Shown here: positions 49,801 to 62,014 of the stretch, piece by piece
Numbering within the stretch: position 1 is the first letter of the stretch
Layout: each line of letters starts with the position of its first letter
Source: Eriocheir sinensis
Taxonomy: Eukaryota; Arthropoda; Malacostraca; Decapoda; Varunidae
Direction: 5' to 3'
DNA: 64,000 nucleotides
NCBI RefSeq assembly: GCF_024679095.1
Contig: NC_066522.1
Location: forward strand, 14,581,753-14,645,752
Notes under the pieces: model-generated
Databases searched by the model: none
What the model was told of the DNA's origin: nothing
What the model saw: only the letters and a program-made list of their open reading frames with translations
Position numbers and translations under genes: made by a program

Positions 49801-52800
49801 TGGAAATGTCATTATTTTATTAATTTCTTTTATTTTTATTGAATTATTAATAGGTTATTGCATCTAAGCTTTACAATATTCTTTTGTTCTTATGTAATTG
49901 TTTCCAACATAGTCATCATGTAGATTGCCTTGGTTTTGATCTCATGCATACATTGTAGAGTGGCTTGTTTATGAATTATTGTTCCTTGTTTAGGTCTGTA
50001 CACTAACCCTAGTTATGGAATGCCTCATGAAAGTGTTCATAGCAGCACTTTCATTTAGGTATGTTACATTCACAGTTTCACACACTACTTTTTTATCTTC
50101 CTGCATGTTATGCAACAGTACTTTATACCTTGTCACAACATATTTAATAATTCACTTACAATTTTTTATGGAACTATATAATTACTGACAAGATATAATA
50201 TCAGGTGAACAAATGTGAGTATACATGTTAGACATAATTATCTTATGCTTCATTTTATTATAAGATATTAGAAGGAAGGTTTTGCAATGCAAATATAAAC
50301 TGTAGCTGTGACTGTACATGCCATTAGAGTAAAATGTTAGATTTTATGGAGGACTAAATGAAGAATATAAGTTTTCATAAGAAATATTTCACAGCACTTA
50401 TAATTATGTGTCAGGCCATAGGAGTGGTGGAGGACATTGTGGCACCCCGGATAGTGGACCCTCACCAGGTGTTGGTGCAGGTCAAGGCTGCGGGCATTGA
50501 TTACCTTGACATCCGAGTGGCTCAGGGGTATGGGCGGGTCCTGAGGCGACAGCTCAATAAGTATAATCCGGTATGTATATTTGCCTCTTTAATACATAAC
50601 TTTCTGAAAATGTAATCTTCCTTTTGTATCCATCATGCAAAGTTGGAATGAGTAGAGTAGCAATGTGTATACTTTCCTGTTCCTTCTAATAGTATTTATT
50701 GTCATCAGTTCAAACATCTGTTGTTCAATGTTTACGTGTTGCAAAGTTTGTAGTGTACTATATGACATACAAGAGACAGGGAACAAATTATTTTATTCCT
50801 TTAATTTGTTGTGCTAAAAATGGCTATAGTACATTTTTATGATGTAATTTTAATATTTCCAGAATACAGATGGTGAATTTCCTGCTGTGCTGGGAAGAGA
50901 CTGTTCTGGTGTGGTGGTGGCGGTGGGAAGGGATGTCTCCCGGGTGGAGCCAGGAGAGGAGGTTAGTTTGTGGCTTATATGCAAGATTTGTCTATTTAAT
51001 ATTCAATACTCCATTGTGTATTTCTTTATTTGGCATTTTTCTATAATTTGTTTTAGGTGTGGCTTGCCGTACCATTTTATCACCCTGGGACTCTGAGCGA
51101 GTATGTTGTAGTGTCAGAGGAGCTTGTAGCCCCTAAGCCTTCACAGCTGACCTTTGAGGGAGCCGCTGCCCTGCCCTACAGCATTATGACGGCTTGGGAT
51201 GCTCTCGTTACACAAGCAGGCCTTGGTCCTGACTCTACTGCCGGCAAAAGGTAAATGATTAGTTTTCTGAGTCAACTGGGAGAAATATTGGCCTGTATCA
51301 TTACACTGCAGGACATAGGCCTCTCCTAAGCATTTCCATTCATGGGTTCTGTGCTTCTATCTTCCAATTTTGATTATAAACATTCCATAAACTTTTTAAT
51401 ATCATACACCACCTGCTGACCAGCTTCCTCTTCAATGTTTTTATAGCAGTTATTTCTGAGTACGTATGTTACTCCTTGTGTCCATCTGTTGTCCTCTCTC
51501 CTACAGATGTGTCCTGACCATTGGTATTTTGTTATTTTATTTGCCTTTGTGTATTATGTAATTTTCTTATGTTTGTTCTCCTCTCTATATGACTTGTTTT
51601 CTTGTTTATTATAGTGATACCCAGCACTGATTTCTCCATCCCTCTTTGGGCTCTTCTCAACTTTCTTTCCAAGTCTCTGGGCCATATGTCATGATGGAAT
51701 ATGCACTGATTAAAAACTGTGCACATAATAGTTTTTACTGAAGCTGCACTGTTCATGAGTATGACTAATCTCTTTGATACTGACCTGTGTAATGCAAAAT
51801 ATCCACAGAAGGCTGAAATCAAGAACATTAATTTCACAGAGTGCTTGTCCATGCTGGAGTGTCAGGCGTGGGAGTTGTGGCGGTGCAGCTGGTGCGTGCT
51901 TGGGGGGGCAGCGTCACCACCACGGTGTCCTCAAGGGCAGCACAGCTGGCACACATGTTAGGGGCGGAGGACGTCATTACTTACGACAACTCCAACTTCG
52001 ACAAGGAACTATTGTTGAGAGAAAAGTTTGTGCTTATTCTATTTGGCTTATTATATTTTGAAGGTTCTTTGACCTTGATGTACTATAGTGATAGTAATGT
52101 GATTGAAGTATTATGGGTTTCCAGTCATCATAAAGTGCCAGTGATTTTGGAGTTATAACTGGTATGAGGTGGCAATATTTTTGTTGTGAATTTTACATGA
52201 CCGAACAATTTCAGGTATGATGTCATTCTTAACACGGTGGGTCAGGTGCTGCACGAACCCTGCCTCAAGTATTGTCTTCCTGATGGTATAGTTGTTACCA
52301 CGGCCTCCTCTTTGTTGGCCTCCGATTCCTATGGATATATGATGGGGGGACTTTATTCTCTGTACATGAGGGCAAGATACTGGTTCATCAAGGTAACACT
52401 CGCTACACTTTCTGTAGCTACACCCACATTTAAGATTTCATAATTTGTTGCAGAAGTACTCTTTAAATCAAACTGTTGTGATGTTTATTCTTTCCTAATA
52501 ATTTTCCTGCTTGCTTGTAAAAAGTTGTAATTCCAGTTAACAAAGGAAAATACATCTTGTTAGTTTGCACCTGTGATTGGAACACTACCTCTACATACAA
52601 TTCATGTTTTATATGGAGGGTACAAATACTTTAAATCTAGGTTTTGAGTATCACTAATACCTTATGCTTTAGGCACCTTGGCTGAGTGGTGGTCGGTGGG
52701 GGACCCTTGAGGTGAAGGGACAGGTCCTGGAGAAGGTTGTGCCTTTGGTGAACGCAGGACAGCTCCAGGCGGTGGTAGACAAGGCTTACTCTGCCCAAGA

Positions 52801-52870
52801 TGCTGAGGTGGCATTTGCACATGTTGCTAAAGGGGAGCAGATTGGTAGAACAGTGCTCAGATTCAGGTAA
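46833..52870 (+). CDS. RTN4IP1: RTN4IP1-like mitochondrial NADPH oxidoreductase
   Basis: Nine coding exons join in phase to 476 residues: 46833-46880, 48222-48447, 48780-48925, 50415-50570, 50863-50961, 51057-51250, 51840-52025, 52215-52392, 52673-52870. The first exon begins at 46798 after a TTTTAG acceptor and has a two-codon upstream ORF at 46803. Residues 1-91 are probably helical; about 98-116 (YFGGACFC to LLGM) is one membrane segment. From about 132 comes the quinone-oxidoreductase fold: EFPAVLGRDCSGVV (GroES-like), GTLSEYVVV, GAAALPYSIMTAW, and the NADPH loop HAGVSGVGVVAVQL (294-307), then LGAEDVITY and YDVILNTVG. Human RTN4IP1 (OPA10) lies in mitochondria, takes part in coenzyme Q synthesis and is about 396 residues; the extra N-terminus with anchor resembles, from memory, nematode RAD-8. 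The last codon AGG plus stop TAA overlaps a donor-like CAGGTAAGG. AATAAA occurs at about 53013 and 53067. Confidence 0.95.
47511..48110 (+). mobile_element. Interspersed repeat with a triplicated left end, RTN4IP1 intron 1
   Basis: TATTACCTCTGCCAA-type units of 63, 66 and about 66 bp (47511, 47574, 47640) repeat the left end, each with GAGGTTATATTTTCGG. A non-coding body follows with TTTTCAGGGAAGCTTC, a TTGACC-rich patch at about 47930-47955, and a right end GGCGGAGATGTGCACTCTCC at about 48079. The start and end words are those of a repeat I have seen across many invertebrate genomes; its class is not certain. The open frames crossing it are not coding. Confidence 0.65.
51300..51720. mobile_element. 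LINE-like 3' fragment in RTN4IP1 intron 6
   Basis: GCAGGACATAGGCCTCTCC at about 51309-51327 and, further on, CAGCACTGATTTCTCCATCC, CTTCTCAACTTTCTTTCCAA and ATATGCACTGATTAAAAACT are words typical of RTE-type arthropod LINE 3' regions. No translatable RT part is visible. Confidence 0.45.
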
Positions 52871-55800
52871 GGCCCAATCACTATCGAGTCTTATAGTTCC
52901 AGGACTAAGTATTATTTGCTTACTAAACTTTTGTGTGCCCATATTCCTGGTATGGTATTTCCCATTTTCAGTCAAATGTGATCCAAGCTATTGCTTAGCA
53001 TGCTAATTTTCTAATAAATTTGTATTAGAATTATGCAGTTTGTGGCTGAGTTGGTGCATTGTGCAATAAAGATAACCATCGTTTAGAATTAATGATAGAT
53101 CAAAGGTTTAACAGCAAATTAGATATCCTTGTTTTAATAATTGTCGAGTGATTGATTAGTTTATTTCTATATGATGGTATGTTGCATCCTTATCATTCAC
53201 ACTTGTTTGTTGCTTATAATGAAAATAAGAAGTCACTGCTTGGTTAGGCTTACATCCATAAAACTGCTACTTGAAGTAACCCGCACCAGAACCATGATGA
53301 AGATGGGCATAAACTTATGAGTTTGGTGCATTGATGTCTTTTCCAAAATGCCAGTGATCACATATATACATCATTAAGAATGAATGATCTGAGGCCATAG
53401 TACCTACCTAACCCCACAGACAGTCCCTCATTATGCCAGTGTATCAGTCTAATCTCCGAATGGCTGTCACACCCCAAAAGATATTATACATGCACCTATT
53501 GTTCCATTTGCCAAAACCCTTCATAGAACACCCAATATCTCTATTGTTTGTTTCTCAAACAATACTGTAAGTTTTCCTCTTCCATTTCTCATTCATTCCA
53601 TTTGCATTTACACATTTCACTTATATTCATTGAAACAATCAAGGTGTCTCTGGCAGCTGGCAGGGCTAGCACAGTGCACAGTCCCAGAGGGACACATGAT
53701 TTTATTGAACTGCTGAGAAACTACAGGCTCCATCTTTAAAGTTCATATGTAACAATGATAAGATGTAATATGCAAAATAAATAATACAGGATAGCCATAA
53801 AACAAAGTACCGGCAGTAGCCGCCCTCTCCTTGGTTCCACCACATAAAAGAAGGAAACATATAAAAAAACATTGAATGGATGAGTAAAAGAGACTCATAC
53901 CCCTATTAAACAACTGACAATATTGTAGTTTACTAACACTCACATATTTTTCATTGCAGTATTAACACTCCTATTAGGAATCTTGGAATGGCCTTTTGTA
54001 AGTATTCAATGATTAATTTTGATAGCTTGAAACGAGATTTGATTTGTAATTTCTTCATAGTTGTGAATGGCTCAGCAATATAGTACAAATTGTAATAAAA
54101 GCTGTCCCTTTTCTGTTTGAAAATAATATGTCATTGCATATGAGTGTAAGTAAGAAAGGAAATATTCCCCTTTATAATAACCACTTGTTTTGATTCATGT
54201 GTGTAGACATTTGCTCTCTACATATGATGTAAATTTAAAAGTGAAATTATGATCCTCACATCAGATGAAAGTCAATTCATTCTAACAGTTGAGTTCTCTC
54301 TTAATTCATAATGAATTAATTTTTAACTGGAGTCTGTTAATGGTTCGTGAAAAAAAATGCATGCAGCGACTGTTTACTAATTTTCTAAAATAATTATAAA
54401 ATAATGAATAGGAGCTTACATCATAATTATAGTATTTATTTAATGAGGTGAAGTTGCACTCAAGAGACTCTGTTCCCCTCCATCTGATTGGCAGTCTTTG
54501 ATTTTTGATATACTGTATTATCATAATGTTTAGGCTTAGAATTGTCAGATCACTAAATTATGATGCCTTATTTTTTGCAATATATTGCTCATTGAATAAT
54601 AATCTTAATAATTTTAAAGGTTTGAAAGTTTTGTTCAACCAATCAGGTGGAGGGAAGTGGAGCCTCTTGCCTGCATATTTGTCTCACTAAAAACCTGATT
54701 TTAGTTGTATATTTGTTTTGATAAATAATACTAATGAAATTTGTTGTAAAGATAACATATGTTTATATGGTAGGCATGTTAGTTATTTTTAATTCTTTTC
54801 ATTATCAGGAAATTCATGTGTTATACAAACTATTTTAAAATTGACCGAAAATTTATTGTTAGGATGTAACTAAAACTTAGGGCCAAGAATGTAAAGGCAT
54901 ACTCTTTTCTTTCTCCAGGGCAAGACCACTAGCTTCTCGCATGGAAGGTTCCCTCTAAGCCAGGAACACTACAGTTGGATGAGGCGATAGACTCCTGTTT
55001 TGTGGCCAAGATATTCTCCTTAGACATAGATAGGGAGGCTTTGTGCAATCCACACACTTCAGCCCTCCAGGTTTGATTCTCGAAGATTAGTTTCTGAGGG
55101 TATTTTTGTTACTCTTCATGTTCAGTTGCAAGTTAATTGTGCTTGACCTCTTCTGTAACACAAGGGATTCCATAAATCAACATCATAGGCATTTTTAATC
55201 AGATTTTACATTAATTTAAAATATCTCAAAATCCTTCTTGTCTGGTTTCTTTTTTTGTGTACATAATACTAGTGTTCTGGTGACATTGTAATTTGTTTGG
55301 TTTATGGAAGTGTAGTAGAGTTTATTGAGTTTAATGCTCATGTGGCTCTGCAGAAACACCTATGAATTTGTTGGTAAGCTGGGAATTCAGCAAACAAAGA
55401 GGATCAGTTTCATTTGGTACAATGCCATAAGACATAAAGCTGCAACCTTTATCAGAGCTTAATATTTCATTGACCAGTACTGCCACTGACAGCTTCTTCA
55501 TCATCAACATCATCATCCTAATCATCCACATCATCATCATCTTGAGCAGCACCAGCATCAACTGTGTCTCTGGCTGAGGTGGGATGGGGAGTGAAGGTTA
55601 CCATATGACCATTCTGAGTTGACAAAGTTTGTTCATCCTGATAATGATGCACTAATGCTAATACATAGTACATTATAGTGCTCACAGATCTAGTCTATAT
55701 TGGAGAGTATTAAATTAGAGACACATGATATTAAACAAAACTTGGAATCTGCTGTGTAATGTTTGTCTCATGTCCATGCACTGTGGTTTTATTCAGTGTG

Positions 55801-57378
55801 CATCAGTACGTCTTTGATTACATACATGGCAAAGCTAATAGAGGTGTCCATATCGTTACTATACTATTACTTGCTTATCCTTCAGATATAGGGACTAAAG
55901 ATACTACTTTGTATTTCGTTGCATTTGTCATACAATGATTAGAAGAGATAGAGAAAAGCGAGGTTGAGGATGGCCCTTCAAATATTTTTGCCTAGAAGAC
56001 TTGTCAGAATGGTTAACTAGCCTTTTTTGGCTCCCCACCCTACCTGTGTGGAAATGGAGGTTACCAGTGATAGTGACGGTTATCCATCTGACAAAGAAGA
56101 ATGTTAAGTGTAACAAAGAATGACCATGTGATAAGTGTAGGGAAGGGAAAGTAATGATATGCCATATTGTACTATACTGTTTGATAGTGTTAATGTAAAT
56201 ATATTGACAATAACGGAGTGCTAATTGAAGTTTAGCAAGTTGTACACATTGTACAGTTTTTTCAGTAAAAACTGTGATTTTCTTATGTCTTTGTTTTACA
56301 GATTTAATGCCTTCCTCTGTAGTGGTGGTTTTAGCTTTACTAAACCATACTATTTGCTGTCTTCCATCACCTCTGCAATAATGATTTTTTACATAGTCCT
56401 CTGCCAGATTAGTGTGCTAGGAAGATGGATGGCTTGGAAATGTTCAGTGTGTGGCAACTAATGCCGAGCTCACTGTGTCTCATCACTGTCTTGGACATTT
56501 CATTGCATATGTATTAGACAATTTAGTTTCTTGATACCCTCCTTTACTCATCCACCAGGTTTATTTCTAAGACCACTTGGCAACCATGGAATAACTCCAA
56601 GATTCAGTGGGATGATGGAAGCCCTCATGAGGTAACTGGTAGTGTGATGATTGTAGATCCTGGCTGATATGAATGGCATATTAGTTGTGGATATTGCCTA
56701 AGCGCTTCATGTCTCCAGTAAGTTTGGTTAATTGGGGAAAGTCTAGTTAATGGGCAGTGTTATTGTGGCCATAATAAATCATATTTTGGATAGGCCTGTA
56801 GAGTGGTCACCTTCCCCCAATAATATATTATCTTTATGCTTTTCTGATCACTGAAGAGAAGTGATGGCTAGAGATATAAGATAATTCCCATGATATTTGT
56901 AGTACAAGAATAAGAATGTGCATGTAGTAGATCAGATTGATGTGGAAAGTGAAAGGTAAAAGAAGTAGCAGAGTTGCTCCCAACTGTAATTGGCTGGAGA
57001 TTCCCATAGCTACACCATTAAGATGAGTACCATTGCTCATGCCAAACCAGAAGTCAGTGTACTCTCCATTGCTGCTCTTGCCACTACCAGGCATCCTCAT
57101 CTCAGTCTCACTATAACCAACTTTAGCCTTCTGAGTTCATTCAATAGGTAAGACAGTCGGTGATCCAATGAGAGGGTCAGGATGTTTAAGTACCCCCCCA
57201 CAAAGCCCTCCGAAGGTTAACACCTGGTCCTATGCATGGGCCCCACTTTTGTACCATTCTGGCCACACTGAAAAAGAAAGGTCAAAGGGGCCCTTCCCCT
57301 CTTGAGATGCAAGGGTCCTGTGGGGTTTGCCTTGCAAGTGTCATAGGTGGCAGGCTCACTCAGTGCAGACTGATCATT
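52871..57378. other. Tail-to-tail spacer between RTN4IP1 and SMYD4-like
   Basis: AT-rich, with RTN4IP1 polyadenylation signals near its left end. Scattered splice-like sites (an acceptor at 53959 and donor at 53998; an acceptor at 56301) have no homology support. No LINE, SINE or RNA gene recognised; an ATC-rich patch lies at about 55500-55555. Confidence 0.5.
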
Positions 57379-57381
57379 AAA

Positions 57382-57442
<61 letters not shown>
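57376..57442. repeat. (ATT)n microsatellite
   Basis: About 66 bp of ATT downstream of the SMYD4-like gene. The preceding 150 bp could be the body of a retroposon with an ATT tail, but this is not established. Confidence 0.93.
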
Positions 57443-57443
<1 letters not shown>

Positions 57444-57489
57444 GCTGATGCATTAACGTTTTCCAATATATAGAGACAAAGAGATGAAT

Positions 57490-57508
57490 CATTTTATTTA
57501 TTTATTGT
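57490..57508 (-). terminator. Polyadenylation signal of the SMYD4-like gene
   Basis: The minus strand reads overlapping AATAAA motifs (TTTATTTATTTATT on the plus strand) about 310 bp past the stop codon. Confidence 0.55.
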
Positions 57509-57814
57509 TTCTAGCTCTACATTCAGATGAACATAAAGTATATCAAACATATTGATTACATATAAGGCATTTATCACATTGACTGGGCATAACGAGTCAT
57601 TATAATTGCGTCTGCCCAGGTACAAGGTTTGGATATGTGTTATTTGTTCATGACTAAAGCAAAATGTAAATTAGGACAGCATTGTTTAGTCTGTTTTCTG
57701 ATGTTAGAATTTTGCTTGACCAGGACTTGGTCATGGTTATTACAGGATATTATTTTGTGTATCTCTCCTTCTGGGAATGGTCTCTACAAGCCTGAGTCTT
57801 TTGAAGTATATCAT

Positions 57815-60800
57815 TCATTTTTTATTCACTGTTTGAGGGAGGAAGCGGGCAGAGCCCATGAGGTCGAAGCAGGCCATGAGTGCCTCCTGGACATTGATGT
57901 ACGCCTGGCTGGGGTACACCGTGTACCTGTCCAGGACCTTCAGCAGCGCCACAACAGCCTCCACCAGATCAGGAGAGACATACCCTTTCTGGATTTGTAT
58001 CGATGCCTTCACAAAGTCCCGCCAGGCCTTGTTGAGCTGTGTTTGGACATCCGAGGCGTCATAAAGCTGGATGCCAGTGGTTGTCTTGGCCTTTGACGTG
58101 CACGTTAAGTCACACATAAGGCATGTGAGCCCAGACAGCGCCTGAAAGCAAGATGGGCACCGCAAACTTGGCTTTTCTGGGAGGTCTTTGTACAGGGGCC
58201 AGTCAGCCTGACATGCTGCACAGCCACAGCAGAAGTAGTAATGCTGCTGAAGCGTGGTTCGCCGCTCTGTCCGTGTGTGACTGACGTACCTCTCTCCATA
58301 GCTGTCTGTGATTTCTGCTCCTTTAGGTATTACGTTGATGCTGTAGAGAAACTTTACTTTGCCATGGGAGGAGGAGAGAGTGTTCGGGACACAGGAGTGG
58401 TTTATAAGGCTAAGAGCAGCATACACGGACCAGCCCACCTCTCGGCCCCGGCCTTTATCCAAACCACTGGCACCAACCTCTGCCTCCTTGGTGAGGTGAA
58501 TGTTGCACTCCAGTCCCAGAATGAGGCGCATCAGCTGGCCGCCCACCAACATGATGTCATTTTCTGTTATATCAATGGACTGACCAACATCATCTTTTGA
58601 GAAAGAGGGACAACTTTCAAACAATATTCGTGTTAAGACACAAGCAACAGCTGCTGTTTCTTGAAGTTGGCTTTCTGTGCGTGCAGTGGCATGTCCCTCG
58701 AGGTGGTACAGAGTTTGGTAGTCCCTCTCTGTGTTCAGCAAAGGCCTGGAGCCACTCCCTTCCTTCAGTATTGTAGACACCTTTGTACTGATGGCAGGCA
58801 GGGTGGTGGATGACAACACTCGCAGGGCGAGGGCAGCAGCAGGGTCCAGCTGCAATGACACGAGTGTGGCCAGCGCTGCACACTCTGCGCCATGGAAGCC
58901 CTGCACGCCATTCCTCTGGCAGTCCTCACTGCAGAACACCATCTGAAAAAAGTACTTAAATTGCTCCTTTGGTGGTACAGTGGTCATCAACAGGTTGTTG
59001 CCACTGCCTTGAAGTTCATGTAATGTAGAGAACATTAGGAGGTTGAAGATGTTTCAATGACTTTTAAGAATAAGAAATGAACTTGGGGAGATCATATCAA
59101 GTGCAGAACTGATAACAGATGGACAATGAGAGAAACAGAATGGCAATCCAGAAACAGTAGAAGTCAGGGCAGACAGAGGACAAATCGGTGAAGATGAAAT
59201 TATAGTATTTGCCAGAGCAGGATGGAAAACATTGGGACAGGCCTTTTTCCTACAAAGGACTAGTAATGGCTGGAGTGGTGATGATTAAGAAAAAATGTGT
59301 GATTGAAGACCCACCAGGGAACAGGTGGGACAGGGGAGTGGGGCAGGGCAGCGCCTCAGGCAGGTGGAGCAGTGGGAGCGTAGTGTGGAGTCCAGTCTGA
59401 CAGTGGCAGTGAGGGCGTCCTCCTGCACCAACACCTCACCTGGAACATACAGATTTACATAGATATTGAAATCACTTTAACTCTTCAGTTCAGACTAGGT
59501 AGTCTGTCATCAAAGCTAAGTGAAACTACAATAGATCAAATGGAATAAAGGCTAACAAGACTGCATTTTTGTCATGTGAAAATTAAGTCAGAGGATAATT
59601 ATTTTTAAATGAGTCAGTTATGTTGCACTGGAACAATGAAGCCTGGAGTTTATTCTATTCTTATGCTACAATGTTGGCAGAGAAAAATTTGGTGCAGAAC
59701 AGAACAGAACAGCAACCTTCAATATCTACTCACAACATTTAAAGTTAAAGTTTAATAGTGCATTACTCCAGGTCACTTGACTTCAATCTCTAATAATGCG
59801 TAGGGTGCTTGTAGGCACATATGATACGCGGCTACAATCCAGGGAGTCAAAAGAGATTACCCGTTATACTAGTGGAATATAGACTGTAATTTGTACAATG
59901 AAGGGGAAATGTGGAATACTATTATCAAGCCTTCAAAGATTTAGGAAACCAAAGACTGTTTACATTTATGACTTGTGACACCTGGTTCAGCTTATTGAGT
60001 CATCCAGCATAGTGAAGGAGGGTAGAGTAGATGTCCGTTTTACCTGGCTCGATGTCCCTCGCTGCCACCAGGTGTCGCCCGCGGATAGGTGTATACTGGA
60101 TACTGATGGCGTCGCTGAGGCAGGGGAGGTCTGGCCGAGGATGTGACACTGACGGAGGACGCTTTGGACCTGTGTAGAAGATGTATTGGTACCGCAGAGT
60201 GGAGGAGGAGGAGGAGGGTGCCACGGACTGTTTGCTGTCGCACTTGGTTTTCAAATTAGTTATGTTCTTCCTGACGGTTGTGGCTTCCTTATCGTCCAGG
60301 GACATCGTTGCAAGGGCACTGAGCGTATCTTCGAGGACTGCCTTAGCTTCTTCCATTTTACCCATTGCCTGGAGACACTTGGCTCTTCGTTCGTGGAGTC
60401 GGTGTCTCTTGGAGGGAGGGTAGCCAAGGGAGAGGGCCCTCTCAGCATCTGCTAGGGCCTCTTTGTATCGGGTCATTTCGTAAAGCACAGCTGACCGATT
60501 GGCAAAAGCAAGGGGGAGACCCTCGTGCTGGGGCTCCTTTGCTTCTCCTTCAAGACCTGGATGAGGGGCCGCCAGGATGCTGTAATTATACGCCAGAAGC
60601 GCCTGGTCCAGTTTTTTCTCTCGGTAGAGGCGGTTCCCCTCATTACGGAACTTTTCTGCCTCTGACGCTCCTTTCCTGCTGATGCGGTTGTTGCCAGGGG
60701 GAGGCACGAGCTCCTGCTGCGCCTCTGGCCGTGACCACAAGTACCTGAACATGCTGTCCAGCGTCGCCGTGGGGCCGAAGTGCGCTGCCACGTCGTTGGT

Positions 60801-60860
60801 CAGCCATGACTCCTGCAGCAGGCCGCGGAATTTTGTGTACAGTTCCTTAAAAGATGTCAT
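57815..60860 (-). CDS. SMYD4: SMYD4-like TPR/MYND/SET-domain protein
   Basis: Three exons on the minus strand (60860-60044, 59439-59315, 58942-57815) give 689 residues in phase. Residues about 65-215 form a TPR region (GNRLYREKKLDQALLAYN; LAFANRSAVLYEMTRYKEA; RRAKCLQAMGKMEEA). YTPIRGRHLVAARDIEPGE (about 256-274) opens the split SET domain. The MYND zinc finger follows with C296, C299, C309, C312, C318, C322, H331 and C335; intron 2 cuts it between L314 and M315. SET motifs INHSCVPN (494-501) and DSYGERY (527-533) are intact, and the post-SET cysteines C553, C555 and C558 are present. Extra CxxC pairs follow at 576-591. SMYD proteins are lysine methyltransferases; the N-terminal TPR and length fit SMYD4 (human about 804 residues) rather than SMYD1, 2, 3 or 5. 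The start is the first ATG of a long frame. Catalytic activity is inferred from the motifs. Confidence 0.93.
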
Positions 60861-61907
60861 TTTCAGTCACTGGTGTTGGTGTGGGGTTACTGTGAGGCCA
60901 GTCATCTGGACACCATCTGTAAGAGTCTAAATTTAGAGTAGTGGTTGTGTCCTTCATGGCAATGATTCTCCACCATTAACTTTATTCAGGAGAAAAATTT
61001 ATTGCATTGACATTAAATACATACGTTAAGTACATAGTAAACAGTAACACTCGTACAAAATAGTACACTCATTTGATGGCTGTATAAGTAGTTGTAGGCT
61101 AAGCTTTAACCCTGTACACACATCCTCGAAATCCTGCATGAAATTTAGTATATTGATTATTACACCAAATGTCTTCAATTTGTTAAAAGTCTTTGGAGAT
61201 GATGGTGAGGAAAGTTGATGGACGTGTGTTTTAGCGCTCTACCCTCACTCTGGATATGATGAATAAATTTTACATATTGTTTTCCATTTCCATTTTAAAT
61301 TTTCGTATCATGTAGGGAACTAGTGGTTTTACTTGCTTGTTTACTTGGCTCTCACTATACGTTTTCTGTTTGGCCGAAATCGCAACCGAAGTGAGGGTCG
61401 AGATGTGGCATGTGCGTGAGATTCTCGACCACTCAAGACGATGGCTGGACTCGGAAAGGCATCGGCGAGAAATTAATACGCAATCCTGTATATACTAGTC
61501 CCGTGCTGCGTTCACTGTGTCATTCCCAAACTGGTATTGGATCTGTTATCCTCACCCCTGACTCCTCCGCTCCCTGCCCGCACCCTCCCTCGCCATATAT
61601 TTCAGTCGCGAGAGTTAGTGCGCGCCAAGGTGCCATCACTGATCACACTCGAGCGTGGCCCCTCACCGCGCCGTGCAGTCACGCGCTGGCGGTGCTGTGA
61701 AGGCTCGCCGCCACGTGGTGGGTGACGCGGGGCGGGGGGCGACAGGGAGCACAGGTGTTGAGGGGCCGCCAAGGCTTTGACACACGGTGCAGCTCCTCGA
61801 ATCCACAGCTGTGCCTGCGAGGAAACTCTGCGAGAAACAACTAATATAAGGGGCTCTGCCTCCACCAAGGAGACTCCAGGCGGCCTTTTTCCCCCCTAAA
61901 TCAAGCA
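60861..61907 (-). promoter_or_regulatory. Upstream DNA of the SMYD4-like gene with a GC-rich patch
   Basis: No exon is supported. About 61550-61870 is markedly GC-rich with many CpG and could be a promoter or first exon of this or another gene beyond the window. No TATA box was confirmed. Confidence 0.3.
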
Positions 61908-61928
61908 CACACACACACACGCACACAC

Positions 61929-62008
<80 letters not shown>
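61908..62008. repeat. (CA)n-(GT)n-(TA)n compound microsatellite
   Basis: CA, then GT, then about 60 bp of TA. The CA and GT blocks are mutually complementary and could fold. Confidence 0.95.

Positions 62009-62014
<6 letters not shown>

Noticed and set aside
53548..56461. Possible extra 3' exons of RTN4IP1 or a separate gene
   Set aside because: Splice-like sites exist but the peptides match no family, and polyadenylation signals occur earlier; kept only as a finding to test.
57858..60930. Plus-strand ORFs across the SMYD4-like exons
   Set aside because: Antisense shadows of the real minus-strand exons, which have family motifs and consistent splice sites.
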